Position numbers and translations under genes: made by a program. A stretch of 64,000 bases of DNA from positions 57,907,307 to 57,971,306 of the forward strand of contig OX578276.1 in NCBI GenBank assembly GCA_951217055.1, read 5' to 3'. Origin of the DNA: Gerris lacustris. Its lineage: Eukaryota; Arthropoda; Insecta; Hemiptera; Gerridae. Shown piece by piece: positions 23,180-35,930 of this stretch; position 1 is the stretch's first letter; each line of letters opens with the position of its first letter. Below the pieces are notes generated by a model. It saw only the letters and a program-made list of their open reading frames with translations. It was not told the origin of the DNA and made no database searches.

Positions 23180-23900
23180 ATCGTAGTAGTAAATTGAAGA
23201 GTAATTCTGCCGAGAGAAAACCTCTAGGGTGAAGTAAGTTACTTCCGCCATTTATTGAAGCTTAGTAAAACTATTACTGTTAATAATTGAAGACCTTGCC
23301 GCTCACTAATGCCACTCAGGGAGAAGCTAAAATGTGGATCAACCCAAATTTATTATCAATTAAAAGCGTTCATAAGATGTGATGCTTGGATTAATTTCAG
23401 GGTTTCTTTCATTGCTTTACGTCGTTATATATAAAGGAAGTTCCTTAAAAATTCAGGCTTAATAAGGAGTGGGTTGGAAGGCAAGAGACGTTAAGGAAAG
23501 TGTGAGAGGAAGGGGTAGATGATTTTTAAGGAGGTATGAATATTTGATTATATCTCAGGGAAGCAGAGATCTCCAGGTGTAAGTAGGGAGGATCATCCCC
23601 GAACCGAGTGATATAGAAGGGGTTGTAAAGTGCCCTGGGGGGCCGCCAGGTGGCAGGATCATACCGGGGCCTGGCCAGTAGGTCCTGGGCACGCACCCAG
23701 CCCTACAATTCTCTGATTGCCCCGGCACTTTATCACGGGGCTCGTGGCTTTATTGCATCTCTGGGGGTAGCTTTCTGATCCCCGTATCCCCCTGAAAACG
23801 TCTATACCTTACCGACTTTAAAAACATTCGTTAACCCTCCACCCACAGGCCGACATATCTCTCCCCGGCCCTTTTATTCATCCCTTCTCACACCGCTATC
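23180..23900. other. GC-rich island, strongest in the window outside the transposons
   Basis: The core (about 23580-23880) is markedly GC-rich against AT-rich surroundings, contains a GGGGGGCCGCCAGG block near 23637 and a CGGGGCTCGTGGCTTTATTG block near 23736, and has no long open frame. I saw no repeat copy and no tRNA or rRNA signature. It could be a conserved regulatory element, a promoter-associated CpG-like region or an untranslated exon. Confidence 0.25.
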
Positions 23901-25671
23901 TATAATGTGTCTATAATTCATAAGAATTTCCGTTTATTCATTGTAAGCTTGGGCATCCCTCATAACTTTTATACGTTTCGCTGGAACCCGCAGTTATTTT
24001 TCCTTGGTAGAAAATTATTTTCAATTTCATTTCGATAATATATGTAGCAATAGAAGATTGCTTTCCTTCAGAAAGTTATCTATTATAGTTTTAAAATGGA
24101 ATACGCAAAATCCAAAAGAGTTCACACTGCACTGCTGAAAAAAATATTTTAATACCCTACAACCCTACTTGAGATATAAGGTATTATCTTCTCAACTGTA
24201 ATCATGGACTTTTAATACTGAATATTACACTGGAGTATTTCATTAAATTTCATTCTTTTTAACTTTATAACCTGTAGTATAGGGTACCTGATATATTAAA
24301 AGATCACAAAGAATAATAAAATACACTAGTAATATTAAAGGTTTTCCTCAGATGTATTTGGCAACTCTGTTTCAAGGAAAGAGTTTAGACCGCTTGACAT
24401 GTTCTCTTGACGCCACAAATATGAGAGTCTCACAACATACAAAAAAGGATTCTTTAACTTTCTTGTAACCATTGAGCAAATTGTAAATAACATTTTGATC
24501 TCATTAAGGATCATATAACTAGGCTAAGACTACTACATCACTGAATGTAGGCGACGACTAATAAGTCCACAAAGGATCTGCATAATCCTTCCTTGATATT
24601 ACTTTTATAAGTTACTAAACTAAATTACTTTTGTCTCTATTATTTAAAAATAAAAATTAAAATTAATCAACTTCCAGAGACCACAGATAATTAAAACTTG
24701 TATACCACAGTAGGTCGAGACAATCAATTATCGTTTACAATGATCTCATAGTTAACTAGGTATGTGCAATGTATTTAAATTTCAATATCATCCTCAGGGA
24801 TCCATTTTACAGTCTAGCTAAGGAAGCTAAAATAAAATTCCAACTTGGGATTAAACCAAAATAAATTATCGTAATACTAATCAATAACAACCATGAACTA
24901 AAAATGTACGTTGTTGCTGAGGCTAATATTTTGCACCCAAAACAGGAAAATTATAGAAACGATTATCCCTTAAAAACGAAAAGAGTTGAAGTATAAGGGT
25001 TAACATGTTTTTTTATGGAAATGCGTCATGTGGAATGTTAAATTAAAGAGGGGAACACTCTGAGTACAAATATGTATTTGGTTTCGTTTTTGTATCAATT
25101 CATCTGTGCCATGTGTCCTTAAAAATGGCGTTTTTTCGTGTGCCCCCTCTCTATTTTTTTAATAAATCAATGTAAAAATTTTCTAAAATTCATTGTTACT
25201 CTTTGTCAAAAAGCAAAAATACTGCTTTTAAAAGAAATTTTTCATGCTGTACTTTTTTGTGAGATAAAGTTTTTCCCCATCCAAACGGGAACGGTTTGGG
25301 CTAGACACTTCTATAGTTACTTCTTGGGTAATCAATGTTTCAAAAGATATAACTAAAGCACACTTTAAAATGGCCGCCATCTTGAAACGGCTGGGCCAAT
25401 TATTCTTGTTAATGAAGTCGTCCTATTTGTTAAATTGTCTACGGACCCTTTAAGTGAGCTGCGGGTGCTGGACGCACATACATGGCCAATTTATATCTGT
25501 TATTACAAGACACTACTAAATTTTGCTCTTCGAATTTTATTTACTGTAATATCATCAAAAATAATAAATCCACACTAGGAAATTGTAGGCATAAATATAA
25601 AGATAATTATAATTCTCTACAATACACAATTCTGACTTATCAATCGGTATATTATGCCAACACACGAAAGT
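23901..25671. other. Intergenic DNA, no gene seen
   Basis: AT-rich throughout. At 25365-25385 an AAAATGGCCGCCATCTTGAA block resembles blocks in family B repeats, suggesting another degraded copy. Short open frames (25138-25356, 25482-25673) are not recognised. Confidence 0.45.
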
Positions 25672-25760
25672 GAGTTCCAGCATAATAATAATAATAATAA
25701 TATATATTTGTATTTAAAGCACAAGCTTTACACAAAGGCTCTTTGTGTAGAGTTCCAGCA
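25672..25760 (-). mobile_element. Tiny 5'-truncated retro-insertion with 11-bp target duplication
   Basis: GAGTTCCAGCA occurs at 25672-25682 and 25750-25760. The 67 bases between, read on the minus strand, end in (TTA)n, as expected for a severely 5'-truncated non-LTR element with a trinucleotide tail. A short hairpin (CTTTACACAAAG with CTTTGTGTA) lies at its 5' end. The donor family cannot be named from 67 bases. Confidence 0.6.
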
Positions 25761-27598
25761 AGCCCTGCAGATAATTGCTGGTAGTTTAATGGCGGTTATA
25801 GATAAAGGTACCTTTTTAAATGTTATAGATATATAATAATTTGTCTTAGAGTTAAAGAGTGCGGCACTGGAATCTTAAAATTATTTTTTAAATTGCTTAA
25901 CTCCTAGCACTCAATTAAAAATCACCAGAAATCAATGCCACTTAGCTGCAATGTCTTTGAAAATTATTTTTTACTTATTTTGAATAGAGTTAACATTCAC
26001 ATAATATTGAAGTAATTGTTCAAACTGAAGATCCTATCAAAAAGAGAAAAGACTACAGGGGCAATCAGGTAAAATGAACAAGTTCTTCAGATGAATTTCC
26101 TGATAAGTTTTAAATGACTTCTTTACTTCGGCGGTCCATTATTTTTAATTTATGAGGTGCATTCATAGTAAATAGTAATTGTTTCTAATTCATAGAGCGA
26201 TGTTGCTCAATTATGACAACTAGAAAAACGGAATATTCGTTCCTTCATTGTCTTATTAAACTGAACTTGTATGCAAAATTGAACTGTTTGAACGCAGGAA
26301 GTACGGTAATGATGTTTTGCTTCCGGTGGATTAAAAAATGCTTAATTGGTTAAAATGACAGAATGTAGAGATGATAGAACCATTGTTTGGAACCATGTGG
26401 TCGGTATGATTGCTCTGAAAATTTTTTTATTGTCACTAATTAATTCGTTCTGGAATGTGCTTCTTATTAATACAATCATAAAAATGGTACAACAGTAGGA
26501 GAGGAACGCGTTCCTCGCCTTCTTTTGAAACCCTATAATTGTAGAAAAATAAAAGTCTCTATGAATAAATTATACATATATTTAATACGGGTACAATGCT
26601 TCACAAGATTATTATCATCCGAATTGCCCTTATACGTTGCGAAAACATAGAAAAGCTTCAAGAGGGTGGTACCCATAAAATTATCTTACGAGCCCTAAAA
26701 GTCCTAGGTAAATTCTAGGCATGCCTTTTTCACTTCTTTAAATGTTTACCAATTACACCCTCATAAATATAATAAATTAATTTAATTGAATTAATTAATT
26801 GATTTTTTAATTTATTTAATGTAAATTAATAACAAATATATAGCTTTAAAATGCAAGTTCAAAGAAGTTCGTGATCTAACAAAACAATATGTCCAATATA
26901 CAATATTGAAAAAAAAATAACAATATTAATAATTATTGGGGTTAAATATACTATTTTAAGTCGGGTTGAATACCTATTTTTATATATTTTTTACTCTGTC
27001 CCCTGTATTTACCTTTTTTGGGGTCTCAAGGTGAATCCTAATCGAAAATTCCGATATGCTTAAAAAAAATACATACACCAATTGAGCGCTTAAGGGAAAG
27101 TGATTCCACAATTCCAACCTCCTAGCCTTAGTGCTTCAGGATTGTCAGTCGATTATTTCTGTCAGTGAGTTACAAGTTTATGAATATACATAGTCCTCTA
27201 ATGATGCTACATTTTTATTATTAAAATTGATTAGTAATTCATCAAAATTATTATTATTACTAATAGTAATAAGATAAGATAAGTAAAAATAAGATAAGTG
27301 AACCAGAAAAATTAAAAGAAAACTCTACAATTTGTGACTTAAGTTTCTAAACGTGGCGGTGAAGTTTGCACAATTATTTTTCTAATTATATTATTAATTT
27401 ACTATTCAAAACATTTATAGACCTACCGTCTACCGTTCCTACTAAAAATAAGGGGTTGCCGTCGTTGAATGTGGGACTTTCGCCCCTAGATTCAAACCTC
27501 AAAATCTGAGTCTGGTGTGATGAATAGAGCGAGAGTTCTTAGAATTTAAAAGATCGAGACATACATCTAAAATGGTCGGTATAAAACGGTATTAGAGT
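25761..27598. other. AT-rich intergenic DNA, no gene seen
   Basis: Includes a self-complementary AT stretch near 26768-26825. No gene recognised. Confidence 0.5.
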
Positions 27599-27993
27599 TT
27601 ATTAGCAGAAGAAATAGGGAGAGGCCTATGCCCGTAGATGGGCTAATTTCTAGTTGTGTTTATTTATTTAAAAAAAAAACAAAAAAAAAAAACATATATA
27701 TATTAAAATTAATTTCTTAGCATTAAAAAGAATGAGAAAAGTTTATTTTAATTTTTATTACTAAAAAGAAAGAAAGATTTAATGTTATTTTAATTTGATA
27801 TTATTAGTAGTAAGTAGTTTTTTTTTTGTTTTTTTCACTAATCAAAATTTATTAATTTGCAATCTTGCAAATGTATTGTGTATTTATTTATATATATATA
27901 TATTTTTTTGTGTGTCTTATATTTAAACTGGAAATAAAGGCTTATTATTATTATTATTATATTATTATTATTATTATTATTAGCAGAAGAAAT
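27599..27993 (+). mobile_element. 5'-truncated non-LTR fragment with (TTA)n tail and 17-bp target duplication
   Basis: TTATTAGCAGAAGAAAT lies at 27599-27615 and 27977-27993. The roughly 361-bp insert starts AGGGAGAGGCCTATGCCCGT, which resembles 3'-terminal sequence of insect non-LTR elements as I remember them (the GAGGCCTATGCCC word). It ends in a polyadenylation-like AATAAAGG followed by TTATTATTA. Clade assignment (RTE or CR1-like) is tentative. Confidence 0.7.
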
Positions 27994-28889
27994 GGAAATG
28001 ATATATGGGTAAAAATGATTAACTCAAATTAGTCTGTAAAAATTTGACGAATCTGCGATAATTAGGCTACTTATTGAAACCTATTATTCAGATAATAATT
28101 ATATTAGTTTAGGAAGCTCAGAAAGGATATAGACAATTGGTTAACCTGGTATTTTTAATATCATTATAACGATTATTTTTTCTGTAAATTGTGCATTCAT
28201 CAAACTTAATAAGTTAAGACAACATAAGTATTATTCAGTCTCTTATCCCAACAAATCCTTTTCTCGCTTTCACTCCTCGGCTATAGAGGCTTCTGCTTTT
28301 ATAAATCGATATCGTGCGTTTATTTAATACCGATAGGTAAAGATCACGAAAAAGATTCGTGTTTATATTAAATATGACCTATTCCACGAATTAGTTTTCG
28401 CTTCAAGGGCAGTCGCTTTGAGATATTCTTGGTTCTTTTACTCTCAAAATAGACAGTAAACACAAATTATTTCTGGCCGAGATAATATCTCATTCTTAAA
28501 TTAATTAAAATTTTATAAAGACGTCCTTCTGTACTTGTGATATTATTGTGACAAGTTGATAGACTTGTGATAAGATAAATTACATACTTACGGTAACGCA
28601 TGGCTGAATAACCAGTTACGGTACTGTTGACATACAAACTTTTCTTTGATACTTTGACCGATTATTATTATTATTTAACAAATAATACTCCTCTTGGATT
28701 AAGAAATAATAATTATTAATAGTTAATAACTAATTCATTAAAAAAAAAAGATCTGAAAAATGGAGCACGAAGGTGCAGAATGAAAAGGTAGGAAAAGGGA
28801 TATAACCAACTAAACTTCAAACGAGAATTGTTTTCTGATTTTTGTTAAAATCTTTAATGTGATTTAATACTGGGCCTGTAACATATGAT
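27994..28889. other. Intergenic DNA, no gene seen
   Basis: AT-rich, with a slightly GC-richer block at about 28240-28330. Nothing recognised. Confidence 0.5.
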
Positions 28890-29330
28890 TTGGCTGAATA
28901 GAAGTAATGTAGGCGATGCACAATGGACCAGGCATTCCATAGCCGCTGGTTGTTTCTACATTCCCGGGTTTCCCAAGTCCCAGCCAGAATTACCGAATTA
29001 TTAATTACGAGTGCACCCCAACGCTTCTCCAGTGTCACCAGTGCAACACCAGTAATGGGCAGTTAACTGTTTAGCACTGTGCCACGCCCATCTGGCCCAC
29101 TAAATCATGGTCGCGTGTTGTGGCCGCTTTTACAATAACTTACTCTCCAGGACTCGCGGGAAGCCCTTTCTACTCTGCCTTTCGATATCACGTGACTCCA
29201 ATCGATGTTTGATCAGCTGCACCCCTATCAATTATAATTCCACTATATTAATATATATCACCGAGTTGCCCTTCTGGCTCTTCGAAAGGGAAGGGTCGCA
29301 ATGGAAGGGAGAAAGTTTTAAACATTAATG
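28890..29330. other. GC-richer island (candidate conserved non-coding element)
   Basis: Balanced composition, unique in the window. Short overlapping open frames on both strands (28817-29038 minus, 29107-29328 plus) resemble no family that I know. Confidence 0.22.
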
Positions 29331-30112
29331 GTGCTCTCTTCAGCCACGCAATTTTTTTTAAGTTTCATTGTTCATAAATCATTGAGAACAATAGTCCGTT
29401 GTTTGACGGAACCAGAACGCCTTTACTGCTAAATGGCTATTAGATCGATATTTTATAATAACAACCAGGAATCTGAAACCCTTGTTAAGCTAGAAGATAG
29501 TTGTATCTAGAGCATCTGTTCATTTGTATCGAAGCCTGCTGGACATGAAAAAAAGTAATAAAAAATTATCTTTGTTAGTTCGGTTATCATTTAATTTTTA
29601 TATTTAGATAGAAGATTATTGTGATGGCACAAACATTCAATTATGATGAATGATATAAATTGTTCAATTTATAATATTCATTTAGATGACCTCCATGGAC
29701 GTACCTCCATGGAGGTGCGGGATTTAAAATCCCAAGTCAAAAATAGTGTTTTTTAAAGAAATGTCAGTCATCTATTCTCTTGTTATCTCTGTAACATAGT
29801 GAAACTTGACTTGGTGGTAAGGATTTTTTTTATCGAATACGGTTCCGACGATTTTAATTCTGAAAGGTATATGATAATTTCAACAGTTTTTTGTCAATTT
29901 AAAAAAGTGGTTTTACTGGGAAAAATATAGTATCGAAGACATTCTCTTGTTAAACACATTAATAATAAATAAACTAAAATAGATTTTAATGATATATTTA
30001 GTAACAATTTCTTAAGAGCCTTTACTGAGTTAGCCACGAATTATATAATTATGGGACTTATATTCAGTATCACTATGTATATAAGAAAGTCTTGTTATTG
30101 AAGATTGTCAAT
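29331..30112. other. AT-rich intergenic DNA
   Basis: A short interrupted palindrome of CCTCCATGGA words lies at about 29691-29718. No gene. Confidence 0.5.
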
Positions 30113-30720
30113 TTTTAGGGTTTCGTGGATGCTTCTCGAAACCTTTATGCCGAGAGTGATGTGTTGTCTGTCCGTCGCTCTTTTATTCGTATCTCCCGAA
30201 CCGTTTACGGTAAAAAGTTTAAATTTAAAACACTGGCGCAACTTTTTCATCCACACTGGAAAAATATAGATAAAATAAAAATTTAATATGCACAATTAGC
30301 AAAAATGTTGTAAACTTGAATATTTTAACCTTTTTTAATTTTCGAGTGGGTATCAAATGAAATCTGCTGATCAGTATACGTTACAACTATGTAAATGCTT
30401 TTTTAAATGTTGCATTCTTCATTGGTTTAATGTGTTAAAATATATACCCAAAAAAATCCATCCCTCCAACTACCCTATAACGGATAGTCCCAACATTTTT
30501 AAAATAATTCATGTAAATACCTTACTATGGGCGATGAAAATTTCCCGAAAAAGTATTTCTCGAAAACATATATTATGTAAACATATTTTCTTAGAATTGC
30601 TTTGTTTACATATGACCTGTCAAAACAAAAAGGGTTTTAAAGAAAAACCTATGGAGTTTATCTTCCTTTCACGAAAATCAACCAGTCCAATTTCAAAAAT
30701 TCATAGAAAAAAATAGTTCA
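30113..30720 (-). repeat. Hairpin-ended interspersed repeat, family B (minus copy)
   Basis: On the minus strand the 3' end is GGTTTCGAGAAGCATCCACG then AAACCCTAAAAA, a hairpin followed by A residues, preceded by a GACGGACAGACAACAC tract. The GGGTATCAAATGAAA-type block near 30350 is the counterpart of the CATTTGATA block of the 13.4-kb copy. Part of the 30357-30716 open frame lies in this repeat, so it is not a gene. Confidence 0.55.
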
Positions 30721-30869
30721 TTACGCGTCTTGTGCGGAAAGTAGCATTTTGCATGCGAGTGTGGAGTTAGTAAAAGTTAGCACTAGGGTAGTAAAACCAC
30801 ACGAGAAAAGCAAAACGCACGAGTTGCGTACCGTGCTTTATCTACGATTGGTGGATTTTAATAATAAAT

Positions 30870-31865
30870 ACAGATAATTACAAGATAAAAAGAACTTTTT
30901 ATATAATACATTTTTAAATTTTCTGTCATAAATCATAAATTTGAAATCCGTCAAGATGAAGATAGTAAATATAGGTCATGTCAAAACAAATAAAATAACT
31001 TGCGGATTTTTTCCGAACTAACTTTCCATACAGCAAAATTTGCTGAAAACGAATTAAATTCTGCCTAAAGATGGCTAAAAGTATTAAAATAATGCATTGA
31101 CATCGTGTTCTGAGCTATTCTAAAAGTTTCAAATGTCTAGCTACTCGGGAAGTTTGTTAAAAATCGATTGCAAGATTTGTACTGGACAAACAAACATACA
31201 AGAAATCAAGCTAATATAATTTAAAGATAAAAAAAAACTTTTTATATACTACGTTTTTTAATTTTCTGTTGAATCGTATGTAATGTTGATAATATAATTG
31301 TTATTGTTGTATAATATATAATGTTAGTGAAAAAAAAAAAAAAAAAAAAAATAGTTCCGAATTTATTTACTTCACATAAATGACAACCATCTACAGAGCT
31401 GATCTTAAACCTATAAAAGGACAAATATTTGTACAACGGATCTCCCCAACATCAAATCTAAACCGTGCCATCGATATATTTGAAATAATATAATCGATAT
31501 ATTTCCTGTTTTGCTGTCATTTAATGGTTTTCTCTTATTTATAAAAATCAAAAATTTGAAACCCGTCAAAATGAAGATTGTAAATATGGGATATGGCAAA
31601 ACAAATAAAATTACTTGCGGATTTTTTCGAAACTAACTTTCCATACAGCAAAATTTGCTGAAATCAAATTAAATTTTCTAATGTGAACACAAATCAAGTC
31701 AAATTAGATGGCTAAAAGTATTAAAATAATGCAATGTCATAGTGTTCTGAGCTATGCTAAAAACTTCAAATGTCTAGCTATTCGGGAAGTTAGTTAGAAA
31801 TCGATTGCCAGATTTGTACCGGACAAACAAACAAACAAACAAGAAATCAAGTTAATAAAAACGTA
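30870..31865. repeat. Two tandem copies of an interspersed repeat ending in (ACAA)n
   Basis: Blocks TGCGGATTTTTTC, ACTTTCCATACAGCAAAATT, ATGGCTAAAAGTATTAAAAT, TCAAATGTCTAGCTA and GGACAAACAAACA recur in the same order at about 30870-31210 and 31215-31865, for example at 31001 and 31616. The second copy carries extra sequence, including an A run at 31330-31351. Non-coding. Confidence 0.8.
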
Positions 31866-32999
31866 GTAAAAAAAACAGTTACTTTAAAATTAAACAAACA
31901 GAAAATTAGTTTCGTTAAATGTAAACAAACACGCTAATCATGCGATAAGGTGAATACTAATATACTATGTTCATTGAAATGAGGATTTGTAGGTTCCAAG
32001 ATAAAGCAAACAAAAAACATTGTTATTAGGTACTTAGATTTAAATAATAATGAAAGAGCACAATAAACCTTATTTAAGTGATGCATATATTATATTAATA
32101 ATTTATTAAATACTCATCATACATATTTACAAACAAGAGTTTACAATGGCGCCACAGTTAGATAACTTCTCAAAAAAACATAATTTCAATTAATAAAATG
32201 TTAGCGAATAATGGAGAAAAGACATAAAAACAACATTTATATAATATATTAATTATTAAAATGTATATAATAATACGGTTATATACCAATTCTGAGTGTT
32301 GAGAAAATAATCGACTCCCGTGATATAATGATTTCGCGTCCGACAATTAACTCAGGGTCGGATCCGGGTGAAAGATTTTTACAAGTAAATCAACTGCAGT
32401 TGATAAAAAAATCTATCGCAGACGAGTCTCCAAACAAATACTTGCAATTTCACTTCAAAAATATTTAACTTGGACGAGTTTCGAAACGCAAACTTTTTTT
32501 CACGATGTCGTTTCATCCAAGCAAATTTACTCTACCGCGGCTAAAGATGTTTCACTTCAAACATTATTTCTCGAAAACTGTTATAACAATGTTGATTAAC
32601 AAAATTGAATCTATCGATGTAAGCCGTTTTCGCGGGAAAAACCTAGTTTCCGAGATATTGGTGAAAATAAATCTGATTGTGTAGACAATCTATAATTAAA
32701 AAAGTAAACAATTCACCTGTTCAACGCTTTTTTAATTTTTTTTTTTTAATAAAATCAATTAAATGAAATATTATGGAATTTAAATATTTTTCAAAAATAT
32801 GAGACATTTTGTCTGACATGTCTTGAACCGATTTTTTTTACTTGAATCTCTAGAGGAGATTTTTTAGACTGCAGAGGTTTTTATGTTTAGCAAACTTCTA
32901 CAGTAATATCAGGTTGTATGGTGCATTTATATTGTTTTGCTTCTTTGTTCTTTACTGTTTGTTACTTGGGAAATTCAACTAGAATAAGTCCCATAGTGG
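31866..32999. other. AT-rich intergenic DNA, no gene seen
   Basis: A GC-richer patch lies at about 32310-32380. No gene or repeat recognised. Confidence 0.5.
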
Positions 33000-33400
33000 G
33001 TGGAGTTGGATTGCACAACTGCAATTAATATATTCTCTGTTGAAATTAATCGGTATAATGTTTGGACGGAACAATGCAAGCACTGTAACAGGACGGAGTA
33101 TAAAGAAGTGCCTCCTTATGTATCATTACATATTCATCACGTTTTCTTGACTACGCGATCTACTTCATATTAAACCAATACGCAGCCTTCCTTCCAATAC
33201 GCCCCTCCTCATTGTTCCTGTTTATTCCTAAAACATGACCGGCCGACAAAACAGTACTAATATCCCGACTAGTACCGTGCACTAAGAACTACCCGATTTG
33301 CATGCTGTTTCGTGCTCCTCCTTTACCGGTGGCACCCAAGAATAATAAGGAATTATCATCGATCCCTTACAATTTGAATAATCTTACATATTTATCCATT
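33000..33400. other. GC-richer island with octamer-like word
   Basis: Unique, balanced composition. It contains CCCGATTTGCATGCTG near 33293, which includes the POU-type octamer-like ATTTGCAT. No open frame of note. Confidence 0.22.
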
Positions 33401-33686
33401 GCTATTCATGATATTGATGAAACTTTAATATCAAAAAAATATATTATTCAAGGTACGATTGTAAACAAATAATAATAAGCAAACTTAAATAGGCATCGCA
33501 TGGCTCTATCGTTGAAGAAAGTCTAATGCTATACAGAATATTAAGAAAATAGTAAATCATGATGTGTAATTGTTGAAGATGATCAGTGGAATAGACAGAG
33601 GACAGAGGGTTGAGGAATGTGCCTTCCTACATTACCCTATAATAATCATATCCCCTTAACCTAATCCACAGCTCATTTCAACGGCA

Positions 33687-33746
33687 CTTCTTTAGATTGT
33701 TACTCCCTTCATAACAAAACCAGAGGGGAGTAACAATCTAAAGAAG
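33687..33746. mobile_element. 60-bp minimal foldback (TIR CTTCTTTAGATTGTTACTCCC)
   Basis: A 21-bp terminal repeat (33687-33707) is perfectly inverted at 33726-33746, leaving an 18-base loop. A longer sister lies 14 bases downstream. Confidence 0.8.
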
Positions 33747-33760
33747 GTGTGTGGAATGTT

Positions 33761-33913
33761 CTTCTTTAGACTGTTACTCCCCTTATATAAACTGAAGCGT
33801 GATATTCCTTTGTCCAAAAGTACATTGAACTAAACGTCCCTTTGTTTAAATAGTTATTTAATCGAAGTCCTTTATATCCTCAAAAACATAGGGGAAGTAA
33901 CAATCTAAAGAAG
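33761..33913. mobile_element. 153-bp foldback MITE, sister of the 60-bp element
   Basis: Starts CTTCTTTAGACTGTTACTCC and ends with the inverted form (GGGGAAGTAACAATCTAAAG, then AAG). The interior is AT-rich and non-coding, with CCTTTGTCC/CCCTTTGTTT words. Confidence 0.75.
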
Positions 33914-34655
33914 TACCATTTCAACTACATATCATTACAATTGTATCACTTTTGAGCTCAAATGCTGAAATTGATGTCTGACACAATTGCAGTTTGGACG
34001 TATATTAAGTTTGATTAAAATTGATACATTAGAACGTACAGAGACGTCTCCCGGGGCCGACCAAAATGCTGTTTTGCACAAAATAAAAAATGAATCTCGA
34101 TTTTACCCAACAAATGTGCAAATTTCACAGTATCATTGATATCGGCCATCGAAAATTTATTGGGACATTAAAACGTGTAAATCTCAAAATTGAATTTTTG
34201 CATCATCACTTTATTTTCTTTATATAATATACACTATGTTTATGAGAAAGTATAAAAATGAAGATAGCGAGGATCAGTCAAAATTAAAAGTTAAATTTGG
34301 AGTTACCAACCCTTCGGAATTACAATAACTTTTAAATGTTGACATTATATTACAAAATTATAAATTAGATTGTTTTATTAAATATAATTACCTAAATCTT
34401 TACCAAATTTTACTTTATGGCATAGTCAAACATTTCTTAAATAAAAATAGCTTCTACATAATTAAACATAAAAACAAACTCATTAAATAAAATCAATTAA
34501 TTAAATTTAAACTTTAGGTAACGGTCAATCAAACTAACAAATACTTAAACTCCTGATGAAGTAACCAACATAGCATCTGGGTTGCCCGAAAATCTTATAA
34601 CATTTTATATGAATTGTTATTGTTTGGATAGCCCTTAAAGAGATAAAAAAAAATA
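33914..34655. other. AT-rich intergenic DNA
   Basis: Nothing recognised. Confidence 0.5.
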
Positions 34656-34795
34656 AAAAAATCGGTCCGAGACACAGGTTAACGTTGTCCAACAAACTCG
34701 GCATTGGTTAAATGAACATGTGTACCAAATTTCATCAAAATCGGTCGACTTTTACTAAAGCATAGTCACACGTTTCCAATGCACAGACAGGATAC
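34656..34795 (-). repeat. Fragment of the foldback-arm repeat
   Basis: In minus orientation it carries the same blocks as 16320-16440: GTTGTCCAACAAACTCG, ATTGGTTAAATGAACATGTG, CCAAATTTCATCAAAATCGG. Confidence 0.7.
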
Positions 34796-35239
34796 ATAGT
34801 ATATGTTAAATGAAAGAAGCTCGCTTCAATTATGTTTATTATATATTTCTTTTGAGTTTTGTTTATTATTTTTTCTTTTTATTTTTCTTTAAAATCACAT
34901 TCATATCCATACACATTATGACCCTCTAATGTGTAATGATTTCACATTGTTTGAGATAATACTTTATAAAGCAATGAACTATTCTATTCTATACTTATTA
35001 TTTTTTAAAATGAGTTATTAAATAACAATTAGCCTTAGGGTGAGTGGTTTACTTACCTCTTAGGGAAATCCTGTTCATATAGGAAATTCTCCGGGGATTT
35101 TGGAAGCCTTAGCATTATATTTTATGTAAAGTTCATTTCAAACTTGGTAGGACTAAGTCTATTCTCTGGAGCACAGATAATAATTATTAAAGCTCAAGTT
35201 GAAATAGAAAGGACTGACATGTCGCAAGATTCTCTTTAA
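34796..35239. other. AT-rich intergenic DNA
   Basis: Nothing recognised. Confidence 0.5.
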
Positions 35240-35930
35240 TATTATCGTTTTCCGCATTCCATTATTAACCTAGTCACTAGCTATTAAACTAAGTGCCGAC
35301 GTAAGTAATAAGTTAAGAAAAAGTTATAAGCCAGCGTTAATAAAGTCTTATTTATTTTTGAGACGGCGGAATCCCGGGTTCCAGCCGAGTTTGGGAAAGA
35401 CTTTCACTATACAAGCTTTTGCGGTAAAACGAGCATTATTTGGTCTCAAATAAAAGCAGGAATCTGCTCTGAACAAATTTACTCTTCTTCCCCAACCCTT
35501 ACTAAAGCTTCGGGACCATTTTCACCCTAATTGGACCTTTTGGAACAAAGTTTTGTTGGATTTCAGTGCGGGATTATGTTGGTTAACTCTACTCATTCTC
35601 TTGTCGCCTCGATTCCGAGGGGAAGCGATGTAGCGTTAACGAGCGTTAAATTCACGACACATTTAAACGTGTGTATAGATCTCGACAAACTCGTAATAAA
35701 TACAAGCTCGAGTTATACTGCATTGCTAAAAAACTCCATCATTTCTACTATAGTAGAAACTTGGCCTATAAACATCAAAGTAACGAACGAACTCGTTCGT
35801 TTAATATTACATAATGTCAACTTGAGTAAGTTATATCTCCGTACAATCACTTTCTTCAGTTTAACTTCTCAATCAATTCTACTCGCTAGAGACCCTAGAA
35901 ATAAAATACCAACTTAAATGTTTCTGGAAT
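35240..35930. other. GC-richer island containing a 128-codon open frame
   Basis: Moderate GC block. An ATG-started... more exactly a TTG/near-start open frame runs 35531-35917 on the plus strand. Its product would be Leu/Ser/Thr/Val-rich with no motif, signal or family that I recognise, and its start lacks supporting context. It is the longest open frame outside repeats, but at this length chance is plausible. It may be an exon, an old domesticated fragment or nothing. Confidence 0.2.

Noticed and set aside
23580..23880. rRNA or tRNA fragment in the GC-rich island
   Set aside because: No box A/B pair or familiar rRNA segment recognised.
30357..30716. 119-codon open frame as a gene
   Set aside because: It overlaps a family B repeat copy and has no recognisable motif.
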